Below, in pieces: positions 58,500-64,000 of a DNA stretch of 64,000 nucleotides (the stretch's first letter is position 1; every line of letters begins with the position of its first letter). Source of the stretch: Diphasiastrum complanatum (Eukaryota; Streptophyta; Lycopodiopsida; Lycopodiales; Lycopodiaceae). Where the stretch lies: NCBI GenBank assembly GCA_029204225.1, contig CM055109.1, positions 44,145,054-44,209,053 on the forward strand, written 5' to 3'. The notes beneath the pieces are model-generated. The model was not told where the DNA came from and ran no database searches. It was given only the letters and a program-made list of their open reading frames with translations. The translations under genes were made by a program, and so were the position numbers.

Positions 58500-59450
58500 T
58501 GTTCCCTCTAATGCAACTTCTTTTCTCTCTTGATGATCAATTCATTCTTATCACCAAAAAAGTCCTTATGGTTCTCAAACAATTATTTGTCAGGAAACTT
58601 AAGAGAAATATCCCAATTGATATAGAGATTGGTTTTCATATAGGATGCTTCATTATTTCTTATATCAATTTCAGAATGTAATATGTGATCACAAATACTA
58701 AAGTTCCTAAGGATAGACCATACCCAATTTTCGTTTTATAAGAAGGTGGTATCATGAATTTCTAAACCTCTATCCCTAAGATACAAAGAAGAATGTTAAG
58801 ATCCTTCATGTGCTGACTAAGTCCATACATGACTTTATCAATCTCAATATCATTATATTTCTTGTAAGTACAAATTTCATCAACATAAAGTGATATGTAT
58901 TCCATCAATCTTGAACTATTCACTCATTACAAAACCAAGAGTGAAAAGCCTAGCATACCAACTCCTTGGTATTTGCTTAAGCCCATACAAGCTATTGTCA
59001 AACCATGGACTAGAAGAACTAGAATAGTTACCATCTTTGCATCAATAGCAAAATCATTAAGCAGCTTCCATCGATCTTGTTGTAGAGATAATGATCCTAT
59101 TCATTCAACATGAAACCAAAGATGTCTAGATGAGTGCAAAACAACAAATTTCTCTCCCTTTGAGTTCATACAAACCCACCCCACCCTCTTTGCTTTGTGA
59201 AATCTTCACTTCCTTCTTCACCTTGTTGATATTGCCATCCTGGTAGATCCCTTTAACATCATTGGCCTTCTTGTGTTGATAAAGAGGATCAAGATCCAAA
59301 CCATGGTTCTTCATAAGAGCTTCATGTCCTTTGTCCATTGCATCACACCTTTTATCCTTTTGGAATTTGCAACTATGAGTTTTATATCTAATGCTTAAAA
59401 AGAGGCCAATTTGTGCATAACATTCTCGATGGTTTTGGAGATGAGAACCT
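58500..59450 (-). pseudogene. Decayed copia reverse transcriptase
   Basis: Minus strand: HEALMKNHGLDLDPLYQHKKANDVKGIYQ (about 59320-59230) matches the start of copia RT. Further down, ACMGLSKYQGVGMLG-type text and, in another frame, YGLKQIPRSWYARLFTLGFV (about 58990-58930) match the KALYGLKQ-P-R-x-W-Y block. Then LYVDEI (about 58890) is motif C with one catalytic Asp changed. Stops and frameshifts abound. A patch at 58595-58665 also resembles part of the unidentified segment in the copia element at 27.2 kb. Confidence 0.6.
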
Positions 59451-59639
59451 AGTTCAAAGATATGCCATTCAGGAGCCACCACCCTCCGCGGAAGGCGTGC
59501 AAAGCGTCTTGGTAGCCGAGGAGCATCGACTAGCCAACATGAAGACGAGGGAGTGAATCTCCCAACATGATAGAGATGAAGGGGCATATCTCATCAAAAA
59601 AAGTGGAGGGGTAGTAGAAAGAAAGGCAGCAAGCAAATG

Positions 59640-59870
59640 GTCAATGTTAAAGGACAAAAGAGCAAGTCCTTCACATGGTTGTAAGAAAGACAAATTTCCA
59701 ATCAAATGTGGAAAGGATGATCATTGTGCATATGAATGCTTTGAAAAGAATGAAAATCAAAATGAAGGCGGTAAGCAAAATCACCATTTCATTAAGAAGA
59801 TATAGTGCATGATCCTATTGTGGTTAGAAGAAATGTTATCTTTGATGAGGAAGATACTCTCAAAATAATA
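59640..59870 (+). pseudogene. Copia gag knuckle joined to integrase tail, relic
   Basis: Plus strand: KCGKDDHCAYECFEKNENQ (about 59703-59760) is the second half of a CX2CX4HX4C-like knuckle; about 40 bases on, HDPIVVRRNVIFDEEDTLK matches the integrase C-terminal block. Integrase core and protease are absent. It points away from the copia RT relic on the other strand at 58.5-59.45 kb. Confidence 0.5.
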
Positions 59871-59949
59871 AATATGATACTTTAGATGAATCTAAAGTAC
59901 AGAGTTCATTATTTCATGATATTGTAAATGATAATGAGGGTGAATCATT

Positions 59950-59982
59950 ATCTAAATGCTCTGAACGAACCGCAAATTGCAT

Positions 59983-60022
<40 letters not shown>

Positions 60023-60077
60023 GGTCCCTATGCGGCCTAAATGCTCTCTCTCTGAATGAACTCTCTCACTCACTCGG

Positions 60078-60160
<83 letters not shown>

Positions 60161-60290
60161 GCAAAGGATCCCATTTTAATCGCATGGTCTCTCTATCTCT
60201 CACTCATGGTTCTCACACGGTCCCTGTGCGGCCTAAATGCTCTGAACGAACCGCAAACTGCATGGTCTCTCTCTCTCTCTCTCTCTATGT
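59950..60290. repeat. Compound microsatellite with repeated 30-40-base modules
   Basis: CT arrays (about 59985-60020, 60081-60114 and 60266-60286) and a CA array (about 60115-60159) alternate with modules that recur: CTCTGAACGAACCGCAAA then TGCATGGTCTCT at 59959 and 60240, and CACGGTCCCT(A/G)TGCGGCCTAAATGC at about 60020 and 60217. The pattern suggests expansion of a larger unit that carries both microsatellites and unique text. Confidence 0.85.
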
Positions 60291-60458
60291 TAGGAAGGTC
60301 ATGTGGGGTGAGCAAAGTTTCTAGGCTTATGTTGCAAAAGTTAAACAAGAAGTTGAAGGTACTAACATTGCTTTGATGACTTATATTCTTCAAAAGATGA
60401 TTCTCAAAATGCGTTTCAAAACGCGTTTCGGGTTTCTAGTAGAATTGCTCAGAAGCGT

Positions 60459-60495
<37 letters not shown>
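60459..60495. repeat. Poly(T) tract
   Basis: About 37 T. It could be the complement of the poly(A) tail of a minus-strand retroposed element, but no such element was recognised beside it. Confidence 0.9.
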
Positions 60496-61235
60496 CTGAT
60501 TTTTTTGTGGGCAATATGGGTATCAGATGAAACCTCTAATTAAGAGCATTATTGCTGTGTAGTTTGCCAAAATTTTCGGGTACAAGATGGTCCATTTTAG
60601 GTGCATCAACTCCCAGGTTTACACTTTAGCTCCTTTTAATGTAAAAAATCAATAAAAAATTGAGAATGCCCCAACATGTTCATAATAGGATTCTCCCTCT
60701 TTCTCTCTTTCACGAGCCTCCAGAGCTACCAGAGCTCCTCGACACCAGCAACGGATCACAACTTCTATGGGTATCAGACGCTTTTTTCGGGATTGATATT
60801 TTATTCTTCCTTTTTACTTTCCTCAGCAGAGCAGCGGTTAAGCTCTTGCACCTGTACCCTCTTTAGAGCTGGAGGTTAAGTTCTTATATGCTTTTTATGA
60901 TTCTATATTGGATGTGTCTTTAACTAGCTAGAGAGATTTCTATATTGTTGTTTCCACTTAGACTAGCGATTTTTATGTTGTCCGACATGGACAGTGTTCC
61001 TACAAGATATGTACTTATTTCTTCTGTCTTATGTGCCCTTGGGCACCCAACAGACATTAATATAATTTCTTCTTCTTCTTCTTCTTCTTCTTCTCTCTCT
61101 CTCTCTCTCTCTCTCTCAGATCACAACAAATTGAACAAAAAACTACAAGGAACCATGCTGAATCATGTTGAACCATATTGCATCGTACTTTTTTACCGAA
61201 ACATTTTTTCAACCATATAGAGTCGTTTTTCAACC

Positions 61236-61266
<31 letters not shown>

Positions 61267-61430
61267 ACAACCATAAACCATAAAATTGAAATTACCGAAC
61301 TAAAACCATAAAGAACAGTACTGAATCATGACACTGCTGTGAATAGGATCATCATAATATATAATATCGGGCCACATGGCACCAAAATGGGGTACAATGA
61401 TGTTCCATGAACGTAATGAAAACTATACAA
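60496..61430. other. No gene seen; TTC/TC and CT arrays
   Basis: Contains a TTC-to-TC array at about 61068-61117 and a CT array at about 61240-61266, with repeated GAACCAT-like short motifs between them. No coding region recognised. Confidence 0.45.
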
Positions 61431-62072
61431 CTAAGACTCGTCGAAGTCATGGTAGTCAAAATCATCCGAGTCTGTGCCTGTCTGATGATCCCAAGGGTTT
61501 GCAGATGAATCGAAATCAAGGGAACCATACACTGTGGTGTGGCCCTGGGTCTATTGTGTGCTCTGGCTCTCTACTACGTGCTTTGGCTCTGGATCCTCCC
61601 CCTACCTCTACCTCTGCCTCTCCCCTCCTTTGGCCCCCCTCTGGCTGCCCCACCCCTGTGTCTACTCCTGCGTGTCTGTGTGATGATGCCTGGCCGACGG
61701 CTTCCTGTGATGCTCCACTCCTGTCTACAAAAAGTGCTCAGCCCCCCCCCCCTCCCAGAACCTCTAGGTCTCCCTCTAGGCCTACGTGCATGAATGGCTG
61801 GCTCCTCCTCTGTCTCCGCATCAGGGACCACCATCAGGTCAGCCAGGTCATCCCCCTCTGCCTCCGCCCCCATCTCCTCCTCCTCCTCCTCCTCCGTATC
61901 CCGCAATCCACTCCTCCTGCTCTTCATAGTCAGCCCTGAGCTGCTCTCCATCCTCCGAGCTCTCATCATCTCCCTCCTCAGCCCTCTCCCACACCCTCTT
62001 TGTCCTCCTCTGCCACCGTAAAGCCCGTTGCTTCAGCGTGTGCCTGTCTATAGAACTTGTTAAAATTGGCAA
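61431..62072 (-). pseudogene. GC-rich minus-strand coding relic, possibly hAT transposase C-terminus
   Basis: An acceptor-like CTATAG precedes, at about 62047, an open frame reading HTLKQRALRWQRRTKRVWERAEEGDD, an acidic EDGEQLRADYEEQEEW block, then Gly runs. In the next frame it continues with an acidic stretch and RRPRGRPRGSGRGG, an AT-hook-like motif. In a third frame SLDFDSSANPWDHQ and DSDDFDYHDFDES end at a stop at 61431-61433. Frame changes coincide with homopolymers (for example a run of 10 C at about 61742). The basic-then-acidic tail recalls plant hAT transposase C-termini, but recognition is weak; an AT-hook protein fragment is the alternative. Confidence 0.35.
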
Positions 62073-62153
62073 AAACTAACTTGATCAAATCTTGTAAATA
62101 CCATTATGACTAGTACATATCATCATTAGACATGTGTGGAGCCTGTTCTCACG

Positions 62154-62897
62154 TGTGAAATAAATACATTTATTTAGATGAGTCATATAGGTTGTACATA
62201 CCATTTCATTTGAGATCTAGTGGCTAAAATGGCCAAAATCTAGTTTTCTAGCTATATGCCACTTGGCATCATGTTATTGGTAGGAAAAGCTATTTCACAT
62301 GGATAGGAGTGATCTCACACGTGCCAAGGACTGCTCATATGTGTTAAAACATCAGTAGTAGGTGAGATCCAACTTGTAGTAGATATTTGTGCAAGTCCCT
62401 ATAAATTAGAAAAATTGCCTAAAATCAAGGGAGGTGGCTATAAGTTAGGAAACTTGGTCCATGTGCCATATTGATGATTATTGGTGGATCCTTTGATGAG
62501 TAGGCACTCTCACACGTGCCAAATCAGCTGAGTAAGCATCAGCTCTTGTGTATATATGGTGGCTCATTTGGCCATAATTGACAAGAAAGCGAATTCTTGG
62601 TTTTGGTGCAGCGTAATCTCTCCATTTGTCTTGTGATTTTATGCTTCTAATGGTTTGTAAGCTTAGTGTACTTCATTATTTGCTGGTAGTCCGTACTCTG
62701 ACAGGTCTTCACACGTGTGAAACCAGCAAGTACAAGTTTTGATCATATTTGATTGTTCTTGTTAGGGTTATTGATGTAAATTTGATCTAGTGCTATCTAA
62801 TCTAGTGTAGATTGGTAGATCAATCTAATCTAGCACCCAATCACACTTGTGGATCTGATTTGGATCCATTCTTGGTCCTTTTTGCTGTACTTTCACA
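62154..62897 (+). repeat. 5' LTR of a Met-tRNA-primed retrotransposon
   Basis: The right end is firm: ACTTTCACA at 62897 is followed directly by a primer-binding site. The left end is set at TGTGAAA (62154) because it is the exact inverted repeat of TTTCACA, but this is a guess. TATATAT at about 62551 fits the promoter. Palindromic or near-palindromic CACACGTG motifs recur at about 62147, 62313, 62508 and 62707. Ends resemble copia family A in the final bases only. Confidence 0.6.
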
Positions 62898-62910
62898 TGG
62901 TATCAGAGCC
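62898..62910 (+). promoter_or_regulatory. Primer-binding site (Met-tRNA)
   Basis: TGGTATCAGAGCC directly after the LTR end; 13 bases fit the initiator Met-tRNA complement. Confidence 0.88.
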
Positions 62911-64000
62911 AAGTACAAGTGCATTTAAGGAATTGATCTACACTATACCCAAATTGGCAGGGTTTTTGGAAACAAGCTAATATTGAGGTAGCGAGGTTGA
63001 ATGGATAGCTAGAACCATCATATTTGTACCAAATCTTGATGTGGGCTACTGGTATACTTTCCACACGTGTGGGGCCGTACAGGACCTGTTTTGGACAGTA
63101 AAATTCAGTTTGGTGCATTTTGAGCTTCATACACCCAATTTTGAGTCAATTTAGTGCATTTTTCAAGCTTTCACTTGCATTGTTTCTATTCCATTGATTT
63201 GTTCTTGGTTTAGATCAATCATATAGATGGATTAAAGCTTGTTTACAGTACATTGAAGTTGATTCTCTGATTTTTTGAGTGTACATTGAAGTTGAGAGAG
63301 AAAGAGTGCTATAAACCAAAGATTAAGGAGTGATTTGCAAGGGGGGAGATTGAAATCCATTATACCTTCATTCTAGATTTGTTCAAGAGTGAAAGGGTTG
63401 AGTCTAGAAGCATCTAAATGCTAGAAGACACTCTTGGATCAGTCCTCCAAGTGAAATCTTAGTGAATTTCTAAAGCACAAACACTCATAAAGTCAAAATC
63501 TACCTATACAAGGTGATAAGAATTGTTGGCAAGTACTAGGAGAAAAATTTGAGATCCAAGTCACATTGTTCACCCCTACTCAAATGTGTGAGTGTGTTTT
63601 TTGGCTTGAATTATAGTCATAAAGGTGAGTGAGTCATATGTGTTGTGGTTGATCCAAAATTTTCAAGAGATCCTTCCTTTGTAGAGGGCAAGAACTAGTA
63701 ACTCAATTCTTGACTTTGGTGGAAAAATTGTCATCTTCATTGTGATCAAATCTTGCTAAGTGGCATTAGCTCTTTGTAAGCAAATATCTTAGTGAGAGAG
63801 AAGTATTACATTTCTGAAAATTTGAATTTCATTCCAACTCTAAAGAGGTAGAGTCATTGGTACTTGGTGGAGTCCAATAGGGGTGAATGAATTCAATTTT
63901 TTGAGCAAAATTTTGACATTATATGTATGAAACTCAAATAAGTTCTATTCAACTTTCTTTGTGAGAGTGTGAGGGTCAAGTTGTGATCCCATTGGGAGTC
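62911..64000 (+). other. Untranslated leader of the retrotransposon, running off the window
   Basis: No long open frame is seen in the 1.09 kb after the primer site; the gag gene should begin beyond the window. One more CACACGTGTG motif lies at about 63062. Confidence 0.5.

Noticed and set aside
59977-60290. CRISPR-like alternation of repeats and spacers
   Set aside because: Units are microsatellite-linked, unequal in length and eukaryotic in context; there are no cas genes.
61376-61939. 187-residue plus-strand frame rich in Pro, Ser and Leu
   Set aside because: It is low complexity, overlaps the minus-strand frames that read as acidic and basic blocks, and has no recognised domain.

Overview
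The window looks like a repeat-dense, AT-rich stretch of a seed plant nuclear genome, most likely an angiosperm. The pointers are plant-type Ty1/copia and chromodomain-type Ty3/gypsy retrotransposons primed by initiator Met-tRNA, CACTA, PIF/Harbinger and possible hAT DNA transposons, a plant-style SINE, very long AG/CT and GT/CA microsatellites, and the first exon of an MIKC-type MADS-box gene. There is no prokaryotic operon structure. Nearly all long open frames are decayed mobile-element genes. The MADS exon (50688-50869) is the only good candidate for a functional host gene, and a decayed piece of a RED/SMU2 splicing-factor gene lies at about 7.9-8.35 kb.

Layout. 1-5.96 kb: a decayed Ty3/gypsy element (gag knuckles, protease, RT, start of RNase H) in which integrase is absent and two unfamiliar ORFs precede a probable LTR. 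6.07-7.56 kb: 3' end of a copia element with its LTR. 7.93-8.35 kb: RED/SMU2 pseudogene. 9.0-11.5 kb: PIF/Harbinger relic with a transposase and a convergent Myb-like partner. 12.0-12.8 kb: a CACTA-like end next to a copia gag fragment. 12.8-20.4 kb: mostly non-coding repeats and a probable SINE. 20.37-24.36 kb: a CACTA element with subterminal repeats and TNP2-like exons. 25.9-42.5 kb: one copia and one gypsy element, each split in two. 42.5-46.7 kb: an internally deleted copia element with two LTRs. 46.7-50.6 kb: no genes seen. 50.7 kb: MADS exon 1. 53.5-54.96 kb, 56.2-56.55 kb and 58.5-59.9 kb: gypsy and copia relics. 60-61.3 kb: microsatellites. 61.4-62.07 kb: GC-rich minus-strand coding relic. 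62.15-64 kb: 5' LTR, primer site and leader of an LTR retrotransposon that continues past the window.

The main structural result is an apparent inversion of about 11.8 kb between 29192-29195 and 40980-40983. At both ends a copia and a gypsy element are joined to each other in mid-integrase. Turning the segment back makes both elements continuous in the correct orientation. The outer flanks of the two gypsy LTRs are then the same 5-bp duplication (GTTTG; CAAAC at 33830-33834 and GTTTG at 42461-42465). The breakpoints share AGTT. The copia element split by this inversion also has most of its RT replaced by about 1.06 kb of unidentified, almost continuously open sequence.
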